Shown in pieces: positions 8,806 through 17,548 of a DNA stretch of 64,000 nt (the first letter of the stretch is position 1; the number at the start of each line of letters is the position of its first letter). A program made the translations under genes and the position numbers. Origin of the DNA: Flavobacterium flevense (GTDB taxonomy: Bacteria > Bacteroidota > Bacteroidia > Flavobacteriales > Flavobacteriaceae); the NCBI RefSeq assembly GCF_900142775.1, contig NZ_FRCC01000010.1, forward strand, positions 56,942 through 120,941. The letters run 5' to 3'. The notes beneath the pieces were generated by a model that saw nothing but the letters and a program-made list of their open reading frames with translations, searched no databases and was not told where the DNA came from.

Positions 8806-10034
8806 TATTATTTTCACACCCCACATTAAATGCAAATGCAAAAGCATTGATTAATGGTTTATTTAAAAACAAAATTTTATATAAATTATTTACTTGCATT
8901 GCTATTTTTGAGGGACAGTTTTTATTTAAATTAGGGGAAAATCCCAAATTAAAAGATTTAAAAAGAAGAAGCTTAGACACTTCATGGAAACCTTTTACGG
9001 TATCAAAATCTTTTTTTGAATTCGGACGTTTATTAGCATCCAAATCAAAAATAAACGCGCTGATAAAACACGAAAAAGGTTTGTTTTGCATAGATAAGGT
9101 ATATCAAAAACAGGATCAATGGGTAGCAGACAGTTTAGCAAAATCAAAAAAGAAAGGTTTGAAAGCGGTATATGCTTATGAGGACGGAGCTTTAAAAACT
9201 TTTATAAAAGCAAAACAATTAGGGATTACCTGCATTTATGATTTGCCTATCGGTTATTGGAAAAGTGCCCGTTTATTGATGGAAAAAGAGTTTGAAATCA
9301 ATCCAGAGTGGTCTGCTACACTTACCGGATTTAATGATTCACAGTCAAAACTGGATCAAAAAGACAAGGAACTGGCTCTGGCAGATGTGATTTATGTAGC
9401 CAGTAGTTTTACTAAAAAGACACTAGAAGAATATTCCGGAAGTTTAGCAGAAATAAAGGTAATTCCATATGGTTTTCCGGAAGTTAATACTAAAAAAGAA
9501 TACAAACCACTGCAAGGACGCAAACTTAAAATTTTATTCGTAGGCGGTCTGTCCCAGCGAAAAGGGATTTCGTATTTGTTTGATGCTGTAAACGGACTAG
9601 AAGATCATGTTGAGTTGACAGTAGTGGGGCACAAAGCAATTCCTGATTGTGTGGCTTTAAATGAAGCTTTAGAATACCACAACTGGATTCCTTCCTTATC
9701 CCATAATCAGGTATTAGAGTGTATGCGAGAGCATGACATCTTTGTTTTTCCGTCGCTTTTTGAAGGTTTTGGTTTGGTAATTACAGAGGCGATGTCTCAG
9801 GGAGTTCCCGTTATTACAACAGATCGCACCGCCGGACCTGATTTAATCAGCCATGGTGCAGATGGATGGATTGTTCCGGCAGCTTCATCCGTTGCTATCA
9901 AAGAAGTTTTTCTTCAAATACTGGAAACACCGGAAATATTGGAACAATTTGGACTCGCAGCCCAGCAGAAATCTAAAACCAGACCATGGTCCGTTTACGG
10001 TCAGGAAATGGCAGATTCGCTTTCTTCGTTATAA
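8802..10034 (+). CDS. glycosyltransferase family 4
   Basis: A 410-residue GT4 retaining glycosyltransferase. The C-terminal domain is textbook: ILFVGGLSQRKGISYLFDAV, then HDIFVFPSLFEGFGLVITEA, which carries the EX7E motif (E-G-F-G-L-V-I-T-E), then MSQGVPVITTD. The N-terminal acceptor half is longer than usual and starts MILFSHPTLNANAKAL. It overlaps the upstream acyltransferase gene by 4 bp. It probably adds one sugar to the lipid-linked repeat unit at the cytoplasmic face of the membrane. The donor is unknown. Confidence 0.88.
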   Translation: MILFSHPTLNANAKALINGLFKNKILYKLFTCIAIFEGQFLFKLGENPKLKDLKRRSLDTSWKPFTVSKSFFEFGRLLASKSKINALIKHEKGLFCIDKVYQKQDQWVADSLAKSKKKGLKAVYAYEDGALKTFIKAKQLGITCIYDLPIGYWKSARLLMEKEFEINPEWSATLTGFNDSQSKLDQKDKELALADVIYVASSFTKKTLEEYSGSLAEIKVIPYGFPEVNTKKEYKPLQGRKLKILFVGGLSQRKGISYLFDAVNGLEDHVELTVVGHKAIPDCVALNEALEYHNWIPSLSHNQVLECMREHDIFVFPSLFEGFGLVITEAMSQGVPVITTDRTAGPDLISHGADGWIVPAASSVAIKEVFLQILETPEILEQFGLAAQQKSKTRPWSVYGQEMADSLSSL

Positions 10035-10053
10035 TTACAAATATTTAGAATAA

Positions 10054-11352
10054 ATGGATATTACAAAAGAAGCTGTTACCCCATCCTATAAATATCTGAA
10101 ATCAGCCATTTGGCTTTATTTTATACTTTGGATATTTGAAGGTGCTTTACGCAAATGGATTTTGCCGGGATTAGCCACGCCCTTACTGGTAGTGCGGGAT
10201 CCCGTTGCAATCTATATTATCATACAGGCATTTTATTCAAATGTAAAATTTCTCAACCCGTATGTAGTTTTAAGTACTGTTTTCACCCTGTTAGGTTTAG
10301 CAATTACCTTAACTTTTGGACATGCTAATTTGTTTGTCAGCCTGTATGGAGCCCGAATTATGTTACTTCATTTTCCATTAATTTTTATAATTGGTTCCGT
10401 TTTCAGTAAAGAAGATGTTTTAAAAACAGGTTATTTTTTTCTGGCGGTAAACATATTGATGGCTGTAGTTGTTTACTTTCAGTTCATCAGTCCGCAAACA
10501 GCCTATATCAATGTAGGTCTTGGCGGAGAGGGAAGTTCCGGTTTTTCAGGAGCCTTAGGTTACAGTCGTCCTTCAGGAACTTTTTCATTTATTACGGGTC
10601 TGGCTTGTTTTTATATTTCAACAGCGGTTTACATCTTTTATTTTTGGTTATCCAAAGAAAAATGCTCTAAGCTTTTATTAATAGCAAGTACACTGGCATT
10701 AATTTTTGTAATGCCGCTTACTATCAGCCGCGGTGCTGTTATGGGAGTTCTGGTAGTAGGATTTTTTGCGATAATGGGTTCCAGTACCAGCATAAACAGA
10801 GTAGTAAAAGTACTTTCCATTATTGGGGTTTTTGCCGGGATAGTGATTATTTTAAATAGTACCACATCTATTTTTAGTTTAGGAACTGAAGTTTTTTTAA
10901 CCCGTGTTGATAATGCTAATCAGGGAGGAACAATTAAAGAATCGATTTTTTTAAGAATGTATGACAGTTTTAAAGATCCTATTGTCGATTTATTTGATAA
11001 ACCTTTGTTTTTAGGGAATCTGGGAATGGGAACAAATGCAGGTGCTCAAATGCTGAACGGAAACCGTCATTTTATAATTTCTGAAGGTGAAATAGGCAGA
11101 CTAGCCGGTGAGCAGGGCCTGATTTTTGGCGGCTTACTGATAGGTTTGCGGTTATTTTTATCCATTGATTTATTTGTAGCTTCTATCAAAGTTTTAAAAG
11201 AAAATAATAACATTCTTCCGATAATTTTTTGTGGTACCGTTTTGTTGTCCATCACTCAGGGACAATGGGCACAACCTAGTATTCTGGGGTCTGCGATAAT
11301 TGTTTCAGGACTTTTATTAGCGACTATAAACACTGATAAAGAAAAAAATTAG
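10054..11352 (+). CDS. wzy: O-antigen/EPS polymerase, Wzy-like
   Basis: A 432-residue membrane protein with about eleven predicted helices. The opening IFEGALRKWILPGLATPLL followed by VVRDP is a recognisable signature of a Bacteroidota/cyanobacterial group of putative polymerases. A large periplasmic loop lies between residues about 285 and 360 (ending near NGNRHFIISEGEIGRLAGEQG), as expected for Wzy/Wzy-like ligases. It would join repeat units on the periplasmic side. It lies 19 bp after a GT4 gene, and the next glycosyltransferase gene starts at the base after its stop. Ligase activity cannot be excluded because Wzy and WaaL look alike. Confidence 0.78.
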   Translation: MDITKEAVTPSYKYLKSAIWLYFILWIFEGALRKWILPGLATPLLVVRDPVAIYIIIQAFYSNVKFLNPYVVLSTVFTLLGLAITLTFGHANLFVSLYGARIMLLHFPLIFIIGSVFSKEDVLKTGYFFLAVNILMAVVVYFQFISPQTAYINVGLGGEGSSGFSGALGYSRPSGTFSFITGLACFYISTAVYIFYFWLSKEKCSKLLLIASTLALIFVMPLTISRGAVMGVLVVGFFAIMGSSTSINRVVKVLSIIGVFAGIVIILNSTTSIFSLGTEVFLTRVDNANQGGTIKESIFLRMYDSFKDPIVDLFDKPLFLGNLGMGTNAGAQMLNGNRHFIISEGEIGRLAGEQGLIFGGLLIGLRLFLSIDLFVASIKVLKENNNILPIIFCGTVLLSITQGQWAQPSILGSAIIVSGLLLATINTDKEKN

Positions 11353-12522
11353 ATGAAAATTATACTTTTTACTCACCCACAGTTTTTAGCTCACCAGAGT
11401 ATGCCCCGATTTGCCCGGATGATAAGCGAGGGCATGATTCAAAAAGGACATGAAGTAAAAATATGGTTTCCCAAAGCATGTTTTTTTAAACTGGCTTTAA
11501 GAAAACCATTGCTGCAAAAGTGGTTTGGATATCTGGATCAATATGTAGTATTTCCAATGCTTACTAAAATAAAAGTACTCGGCTGTTCCAGAGATACTTT
11601 ATTTGTTTTTGCTGATAATGCTTTAGGTCCCTGGATACCATTAGTGAATAAAAGAAAGCATGTGGTTCATTGTCATGATTTTTTGGCACAGCAATCGGCT
11701 TATGGTTCCCTGGCAGAAAATAAGATAGGTTTCACAGGAAGGTACTATCAAAAATTTATTCATTGGGGATATAATAAGGCTGAAAATTTTATTAGTATTT
11801 CAAATAAAACCCAAACTGATTTACACTCATTTTTGACACAGCCTCCTAAACTTTCAAAGGTAGTTTACAATGGTTTGAATCAAAATTTTGAACCTGCAAA
11901 AAGTAAAGCAGTAATACGAGAATTACTAACAAATAACTTTGGGATTGATTTGTCTAAAGGTTATGTTCTTCATGTAGGAGGGAATGCTTTTTATAAAAAT
12001 AAATTAGGGGTACTCGAAATTTATGATCAATGGGCTACTGATTATACGTCAAAAGTACCTCTGATTTTAGTAGGCGAAGCACCTTCTGAAGAGTTAACTG
12101 CATTTAAAGAACAATCTCAATTTTCAAAATCGATTTATTTTATAGCCAATATTGATGATTTTCAATTGCAACATTTTTATCAGGGAGCATCAGTTATGCT
12201 TTTTCCTTCTTTATACGAAGGTTTTGGCTGGCCTATAGTCGAAGCAATGGCAGCAGGTACTCTGGTTATTACTACCGATGAAAATCCGATGAAAGAAGTA
12301 GCGGGCAATGCGGGGTTTTATATTCCTAAAAAAGTTTTTGAATCCGAAGAATTGACTCAATGGAAGTCGGTTGCTGCAAAACAATTAGAACATGTCCTGC
12401 AATTAACTCCCGAGCAAAATGCTCTGGCTGTTCAAAAATCGATTTTGCGATCAAAAGAATTCTCAGCTCAGGGTTTTGTCAATGCTATTGAGAAGCTCTA
12501 TAAACAAATTCTGCTGAATTAA
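11353..12522 (+). CDS. glycosyltransferase family 4
   Basis: A 389-residue GT4 enzyme. Its C-terminal domain shows VLHVGGNAFYKNKLGVLEIY, then ASVMLFPSLYEGFGWPIVEA with the EX7E pair (E-G-F-G-W-P-I-V-E) and MAAGTLVITTDENPM. The N-terminal half begins MKIILFTHPQFLAHQSMPR. It directly abuts the polymerase gene. It is the last gene before the hairpin-rich repeat at 12609-12751, so it may end the first transcription unit of the locus. Donor and linkage are unknown. Confidence 0.87.
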   Translation: MKIILFTHPQFLAHQSMPRFARMISEGMIQKGHEVKIWFPKACFFKLALRKPLLQKWFGYLDQYVVFPMLTKIKVLGCSRDTLFVFADNALGPWIPLVNKRKHVVHCHDFLAQQSAYGSLAENKIGFTGRYYQKFIHWGYNKAENFISISNKTQTDLHSFLTQPPKLSKVVYNGLNQNFEPAKSKAVIRELLTNNFGIDLSKGYVLHVGGNAFYKNKLGVLEIYDQWATDYTSKVPLILVGEAPSEELTAFKEQSQFSKSIYFIANIDDFQLQHFYQGASVMLFPSLYEGFGWPIVEAMAAGTLVITTDENPMKEVAGNAGFYIPKKVFESEELTQWKSVAAKQLEHVLQLTPEQNALAVQKSILRSKEFSAQGFVNAIEKLYKQILLN

Positions 12523-12837
12523 AACAGGTTTTGGTGTTCAAAATCTTTGTTGTTCGATAAAAAACATAAATAAAATTTAAACTTACTATTTATGACACAT
12601 ATGGAAGAGGTCGCTCCTCTGGAGCTTTATTTTTCAGGAAACACAATTTTCTACAAACATTTCGCTCCTAACGGAGCTGTTTTTAGTCCCATCGGGACGT
12701 TCTGTTTGTAGAAAAAGCTATTCGTCGAAAACAAGCTCCAGAGGAGCGACCTGTTGACTTAATCAAATTTAATCGGACAACGATAATCCAAAATTATTTC
12801 CCCTAAAAAGTCAAAATAATATACAAAATCAATTAGA
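12523..12837. other. gene-free gap inside the EPS locus, mostly occupied by a hairpin repeat
   Basis: This 315-bp interval separates two glycosyltransferase genes that point the same way. Apart from the structured element at 12609-12751 it is plain AT-rich sequence. I see no coding frame of useful length and no clear TAnnTTTG promoter immediately before 12838. The downstream genes may be read through from the first unit or start from a promoter I did not recognise. Confidence 0.6.
12609..12751. repeat. 143-bp cloverleaf-like inverted repeat made of four short hairpins
   Basis: Perfect 19-bp outer arms pair 12609-12627 with 12733-12751. Perfect 13-bp inner arms pair TTTTCTACAAACA (12647-12659) with its complement (12703-12715). 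Between them lie two further hairpins, GCTCC-TAAC-GGAGC and GTCCC-ATC-GGGAC. Each outer arm is itself a small hairpin (GCTCC-TCT-GGAGC and its complement). The resulting four-way structure of GGAGC units resembles REP/BIME-type elements mobilised by RAYT transposases, or a MITE. No transposase gene is nearby. It could also end or attenuate transcription. Confidence 0.75.
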
Positions 12838-14022
12838 ATGCAACTACTTCATGTAATAAGCTCGATGAGTCCTCTTTCCGGAGGAACATCCCAGGCCATT
12901 CGAAATATCATTCCTAATCTTGAGTCTTTGAATGTAAAGAATGATGTTGTTTGTCTGGATGCCAAAGACCAAGATTATGGATTAAAAGATAATTTTAATG
13001 TATATAAAATTGGTAAAGGCAAAACCAGTTATCAATACAGCCCTTTATTGACAGACTGGTTTTTAAAAAAATTACAATATTATGATGTTGTCGTTGTTCA
13101 TGGTATCTGGCAATATGCGAATTACGGAATTTACAAAGCGATCAAAAAAGTAAAAAAGTCTAAGTCTAAACTTCCCAAAGTAATTATTATGCCCCACGGA
13201 ATGCTGGATCCTTATTTTCAAAAAGCAGCAGACCGAAAATGGAAAGCATTACGTAATGAAATTGTGTGGAGATTAACAGAGAAAAAAGCGATTAATGCTG
13301 CTGATGCTGTTTTTTTTACCTGCGAGGAAGAATTAAATCTGGCTCGTACTACTTTTAGAGGGTATAAGCCAAAATTAGCAATTAATGTAGGTATCGGAAT
13401 TCCAAATCCTCCGGCAGAGACTACTGAGATGAGATCAGCATTCAAACTGCTGAGCCCGTCTGTTCCTAATAATTACTGGCTTTTTCTAAGCCGCATACAT
13501 CCTAAAAAAGGAATTGATCTTTTAATTACTGCTTACAATAACCTTTGTTTGAAGACCAGAAATATTCCTGATTTAGTTATTGCAGGTCCGACCCATTCAT
13601 TGTATGCTGAAGAAATGATTGCACTGGCTAAGGATAATTCTAAAATTCATTTCGTAGGAATGTTATCCGGTAAGGCTAAGTGGGGCGCTTTTTACGGTTG
13701 TCAGGCTTATTTATTACCCAGTCATCAGGAGAATTTTGGGATTGCGATTGTAGAAGCTATGGCCTGCGAAAAACCGGTACTCATAACTAAAAATATTAAT
13801 ATCTGGAGAGAAATTCAAGCTGATAACAGCGGATGGATTTTAGAAGATCTAACAGTAGCAAGTATCGAACAGCAACTTCAGGAAATAGCAGCGTTGCCAG
13901 TTGCAAAAATAAAACAGACAGGCAGGCAGGCAAAGCAAACATTTGAAGATAAATTTAATGTTCGAAATCAGTCCAAGATATTTGTTGCAACCTTAAATAA
14001 TGTAATAAAACCCGAATGCTGA
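12838..14022 (+). CDS. glycosyltransferase family 4
   Basis: A 394-residue GT4 enzyme. The start MQLLHVISSMSPLSGGTSQ has the Gly-rich loop of the acceptor domain. The donor half contains YWLFLSRIHPKKGIDLLI, a K/R-rich phosphate-binding segment. It is followed by AYLLPSHQENFGIAIVEA, the EX7E motif (E-N-F-G-I-A-I-V-E), and MACEKPVLITK. It overlaps the downstream acyltransferase gene by 7 bp, which suggests coupled translation. It resembles colanic-acid-type transferases, which often precede WcaF-like acetyltransferases as here. The donor sugar is unknown. Confidence 0.88.
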   Translation: MQLLHVISSMSPLSGGTSQAIRNIIPNLESLNVKNDVVCLDAKDQDYGLKDNFNVYKIGKGKTSYQYSPLLTDWFLKKLQYYDVVVVHGIWQYANYGIYKAIKKVKKSKSKLPKVIIMPHGMLDPYFQKAADRKWKALRNEIVWRLTEKKAINAADAVFFTCEEELNLARTTFRGYKPKLAINVGIGIPNPPAETTEMRSAFKLLSPSVPNNYWLFLSRIHPKKGIDLLITAYNNLCLKTRNIPDLVIAGPTHSLYAEEMIALAKDNSKIHFVGMLSGKAKWGAFYGCQAYLLPSHQENFGIAIVEAMACEKPVLITKNINIWREIQADNSGWILEDLTVASIEQQLQEIAALPVAKIKQTGRQAKQTFEDKFNVRNQSKIFVATLNNVIKPEC

Positions 14023-14567
14023 GCAGAGTAACATTAGCTGAATTTGATGCTTCAAAAGGATTAATTCGAGGAGCTGGAAAATTCAAAGAAATTTTGTGGT
14101 ATGGAGTGAAGATTCTTTTTTTCCTGAGCTCTGTTCCTTATCCCTCCGGTTTTAAATCTAAACTGTTAGTGCTTTTTGGAGCAAAAATAGGGAAGGGTGT
14201 GGTAATCAAACCGCGTGTAAATATTCATTTTCCGTGGAAACTGGAAGTTGGAGATCATGTCTGGATTGGTGAAGAGGCATTTTTATTAAACTTTGAATTA
14301 TTAAGTATAGGTAATAATGTTTGTATCAGCCAGAGGGCATTTTTATGTGGTGGAAATCATGATTACAAACAACCTTCAATGCCTTACCGAAACGGCCCTA
14401 TTGTATTAGAAAACGGCTGTTGGGTAGGAGCCAATGTTTTTGTAGGTCCTAATGTGGTTATAGGTACAGATACTATTGTTTGTGCAGGTTCGGTAATCAC
14501 TCAAACATTAGAAAATAATGGTATTTATAAAGGAAATCCGGTCGTTTTTCTAAAAAACAGATGGTAA
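14016..14567 (+). CDS. WcaF-like hexapeptide acetyltransferase
   Basis: A 183-residue LbH acetyltransferase closest in pattern to WcaF, the putative colanic acid acetyltransferase. The N-terminal helix region (FKEILWYGVKILFFLSS) precedes hexad repeats: GAKIGKGVVIKPRVNI, LEVGDHVWIGEEAFLL, LSIGNNVCISQRAFLC, then a GGNHDY motif with the likely catalytic His, and GANVFVGPNVVIGTD. The protein ends GNPVVFLKNRW. It overlaps the GT4 gene by 7 bp. It probably acetylates a sugar added by that transferase. Confidence 0.85.
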   Translation: MLSRVTLAEFDASKGLIRGAGKFKEILWYGVKILFFLSSVPYPSGFKSKLLVLFGAKIGKGVVIKPRVNIHFPWKLEVGDHVWIGEEAFLLNFELLSIGNNVCISQRAFLCGGNHDYKQPSMPYRNGPIVLENGCWVGANVFVGPNVVIGTDTIVCAGSVITQTLENNGIYKGNPVVFLKNRW

Positions 14568-14632
14568 ACTATTCAAATCAGGTTCTGAAAAATTAATCAC
14601 TTTGCTTTTTGAAGCAATTCTAAAACTAAAGG

Positions 14633-15718
14633 ATGGAGAAAATAATCAAAAGAAATAGTACAATTGATGCTTTTAGAGTTTTTGCAATATTTGGTGTAAT
14701 TGCCATCCATGTGCAAAGCAATACGGATAGTGCTGAGATGGTGGGACGTTTGTTTGCCGGTTTCAGAGTTCCCTATTTTTATATAGTTTCCCTTTTTTAT
14801 TTAATTATTGGACTAAAAAAAAGGAAAAATGAAGGGGTAAACAATATTGTAACTAAAATTTTTTACAGACTGATAATACCTTATTTAGTATGGACAGTAA
14901 TTTATGTGAGTTTGCGTTTAACTAAAGCCGTGTTTTTAGGAGAACCATCTGATATTGTTTTCTGGAAAGTATTGTTTTATGGTGATGGCGCGGTACAACT
15001 TTATTTTATACCTAATTTACTTTCGATGCAGGCCTTCATCATTTCCATCTATTTATTGCTAAAAGGAAACCTGAAAAACAAACTGTGGGGAATTGTTATT
15101 TTGACATTTGTAGTTGCTTTTTTAACAATCGGACTTCTCGAAAATTGTTTTGCAATTTCTAAGGGATTTATATTTGTGGGCATTCCATTGTTCATTTCGT
15201 TGGCATTTTCAGCCACATTTTTTAATTCGAATGAAAAAAATACTGTCAATATATGGATGGGAATACTCATTATAGTAGTTACAACCATTTTCAATATTAT
15301 TCCGTTTTCATTTAGTTTTTTCGGATATACTTATATCTCTCCTTTTATGGCATTTGGAATATTATTATTGTGTATTGGATTATTTGATCAGTTTCGTTTA
15401 CCCTCAGCATTAACTTCGGCTACTTTTGGGATTTATCTCAGTCATGTTTTGTTTTTAGAGGTATTCGAATTTATCATTAGTCAGAGCAACATTATCTTAT
15501 ATTACGATTTAACAGTGAAGTTATTGGTTACATTTTCCGTATTTCTTTTTTCATTGGCAGGCATATTTACTATCAGGAAAAGCAGGATTTTACGGTTTTA
15601 TTTATTAGGTGAAAAAGCAACTAATACCCAAAAAGCAACTTCTAATTTGGATTATTTTATTTCCTGTTTCAGAAAAATTCAATATTTAGCAGTATCTAAA
15701 AAAAATCAAAAAAGCTGA
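14633..15718 (+). CDS. acyltransferase family 3 membrane protein
   Basis: A 361-residue integral membrane acyltransferase, second of its kind in the locus. The opening KRNSTIDAFRVFAIFGVI followed by AIHV carries the R...H positions typical of the family, and about ten hydrophobic helices follow. The C-terminal 45 residues are hydrophilic and Lys/Ser-rich, probably a cytoplasmic tail. It would transfer an acyl group to the repeat unit at the membrane. Possible weak hairpin TTCCTCA/TGAGGAA downstream at 15802-15825. The substrate is unknown. Confidence 0.82.
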   Translation: MEKIIKRNSTIDAFRVFAIFGVIAIHVQSNTDSAEMVGRLFAGFRVPYFYIVSLFYLIIGLKKRKNEGVNNIVTKIFYRLIIPYLVWTVIYVSLRLTKAVFLGEPSDIVFWKVLFYGDGAVQLYFIPNLLSMQAFIISIYLLLKGNLKNKLWGIVILTFVVAFLTIGLLENCFAISKGFIFVGIPLFISLAFSATFFNSNEKNTVNIWMGILIIVVTTIFNIIPFSFSFFGYTYISPFMAFGILLLCIGLFDQFRLPSALTSATFGIYLSHVLFLEVFEFIISQSNIILYYDLTVKLLVTFSVFLFSLAGIFTIRKSRILRFYLLGEKATNTQKATSNLDYFISCFRKIQYLAVSKKNQKS

Positions 15719-15883
15719 TTAATGTGGCGGTTTGTTTTTGAGTAATTGTACTGAATTAACAAACATTAATTTTTCATTCCATTTTACCGGTACGATTATT
15801 TTTCCTCAGTTTTCTTATTGAGGAATCCACTTTTTGTATGTTAAAATTTAAAATAATTATTCCCTTTTAAAATAACAATAATC

Positions 15884-16645
15884 ATGAAAATAACCATAAT
15901 AACAGTGTGTTACAATAGAAAAGCTACTATTGAAAAAGCCATCAAAAGTGTATTGGAACAAGATTATCATGATATCGAATACATTATTGTCGATGGAAAT
16001 TCTAAAGACGGAACCAAAGAAATTATTGAATCCTACAGAGATAGGATCAGTGAATATATTTCGGAACCGGACAAAGGGATGTATGATGCAATCAATAAAG
16101 GAATCAATTTAGCAAGTGGTGAAGTAATTGGGCTGATGCATTCTGACGACGAATTTTACGACAGCAAAACCATCAGCAAAATAGTAGCAGGATTTAAAAA
16201 ATCTGAAACTGCTGACGGAATTTACGGCAACGGAATTTATGTGTCTAATGATACAGAAGAACGGTTAATCAGAAACAGAATCGGGGGGATTTTTAGTCTG
16301 AATAAAATAAAAAGAGGCTGGTTGCCACTACATCCTACAGTGTATCTAAAAAAATCAATAATTGATCAGTACGGATTGTATAATCTTGATTTTAAAATAG
16401 CCTCAGATACTGAATTTTTACTTCGCTATCTGTATAAATACAAAATCAACATGACGTATGTTGATGATTATATTGTAAAAATGAGAATGGGAGGGATGAG
16501 TACCAATGCAAAACGTGCCGTTGAAGTTTTATACGAAGATTATAAAATTTACAAATACCATGGATTGATGGCATTTCAAACCGTTTTTCTAAAAAAGACT
16601 ATGGCTTTACGCCAATACCTGGGCGGAATGACTAGTTCTTTTTAA
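15884..16645 (+). CDS. glycosyltransferase family 2, WcaE-like
   Basis: A 253-residue GT-A fold inverting glycosyltransferase. The start MKITIITVCYNRKATIEKAI and IIVDGNSKDGT are the UDP/GDP-sugar-binding motifs. SEPDKGMYDAINKGI and GLMHSDDEFYD supply the DXD-type metal-binding acids. The pattern DKGMYDAINKG is typical of WcaE-like enzymes of colanic acid synthesis. It is the fifth glycosyltransferase of the locus. It lies 55 bp before the export lipoprotein gene and probably belongs to the same unit. Confidence 0.88.
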   Translation: MKITIITVCYNRKATIEKAIKSVLEQDYHDIEYIIVDGNSKDGTKEIIESYRDRISEYISEPDKGMYDAINKGINLASGEVIGLMHSDDEFYDSKTISKIVAGFKKSETADGIYGNGIYVSNDTEERLIRNRIGGIFSLNKIKRGWLPLHPTVYLKKSIIDQYGLYNLDFKIASDTEFLLRYLYKYKINMTYVDDYIVKMRMGGMSTNAKRAVEVLYEDYKIYKYHGLMAFQTVFLKKTMALRQYLGGMTSSF

Positions 16646-16700
16646 CGGACCTTCTTTTTTTAACAGCACTAAACTCAAATCACTAAAAACTTTTATTACC

Positions 16701-17462
16701 ATGAAAAAAAGACACTTACCAATAATTTTATTGCTTTTATTGATAGTACAGTCTTGTACAACAAGGAAACAGACATTGTATTTACAGGATTTAGATGCCT
16801 ACTCTAATTCAGCAATAAAATATCCAATGACACCCATACAGCCTAACGATATTTTAAAAATTGATGTGGGTGATGTCAATCCCACAGTTGCTGCACCTTT
16901 TAACAGAACTTCTTCGAATACCTCAGAAAGCTCAGTCGAAATGATGAAACTGAAAGGCTATCTGGTTTCACCGGAAGGTACCATTACGATGCCTGTTTTA
17001 AATGAAATAAAAGCTGCAGGAGTAACACCTTCAAAGTTAGAAAACATCATTAAAGACCGTTTGGTTAACGAAGGTTATCTCGTGAGTCCTACAGTATCGG
17101 TGCGGGTTCTTAATAATAAATTTACCATTCTGGGAGAAGTTAATTCCCCGGGTGTCATCAATTTTAGCGAGGAGTCTATCAGCTTGCTGGATGCCATAGG
17201 GTTAGCCGGTGATCTTACTTATTTTGCTGTTCGAAAAGATGTAAAACTAATCAGAGAATTAGACGGTAAACGTGTCGTTTATCACATTGACTTAACCAGT
17301 GCTTCCTGGTTATCTGATCCCAACTTTCGCATCAGACAAAATGATGTAATCGTAGTAACTCCTAATAAAGTTAAAGCTAACAGTGGTGGTTTAATTAAAG
17401 ATCCGCTACAACTTTTTAGCGTAGCAGCTTCTTTACTGACAATTTTCTTACTACTGAGATAA
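16701..17462 (+). CDS. wza: polysaccharide export lipoprotein, Wza-like
   Basis: A 253-residue outer-membrane polysaccharide export protein. It has a lipoprotein signal peptide with the lipobox ending VQSC at Cys19. A poly-export domain follows (PIQPNDILKIDVGD at about 42-55, then LKGYLVSPEGTITMP), and then an SLBB-like domain (KFTILGEVNSPGVINF). The final 20 residues (DPLQLFSVAASLLTIFLLL) are hydrophobic and could be the membrane-spanning helix. It is shorter than E. coli Wza (about 380 residues), as usual in Bacteroidota. It pairs with the co-polymerase encoded 86 bp downstream. Confidence 0.9.
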   Translation: MKKRHLPIILLLLLIVQSCTTRKQTLYLQDLDAYSNSAIKYPMTPIQPNDILKIDVGDVNPTVAAPFNRTSSNTSESSVEMMKLKGYLVSPEGTITMPVLNEIKAAGVTPSKLENIIKDRLVNEGYLVSPTVSVRVLNNKFTILGEVNSPGVINFSEESISLLDAIGLAGDLTYFAVRKDVKLIRELDGKRVVYHIDLTSASWLSDPNFRIRQNDVIVVTPNKVKANSGGLIKDPLQLFSVAASLLTIFLLLR

Positions 17463-17548
17463 ATACCTGCCTTTTCAGGTTCTTTAAAATTTAATGGCGA
17501 ATAGGATTTCGCATTATAAAAACGACTGTAAATAATAAATTAAATAGT

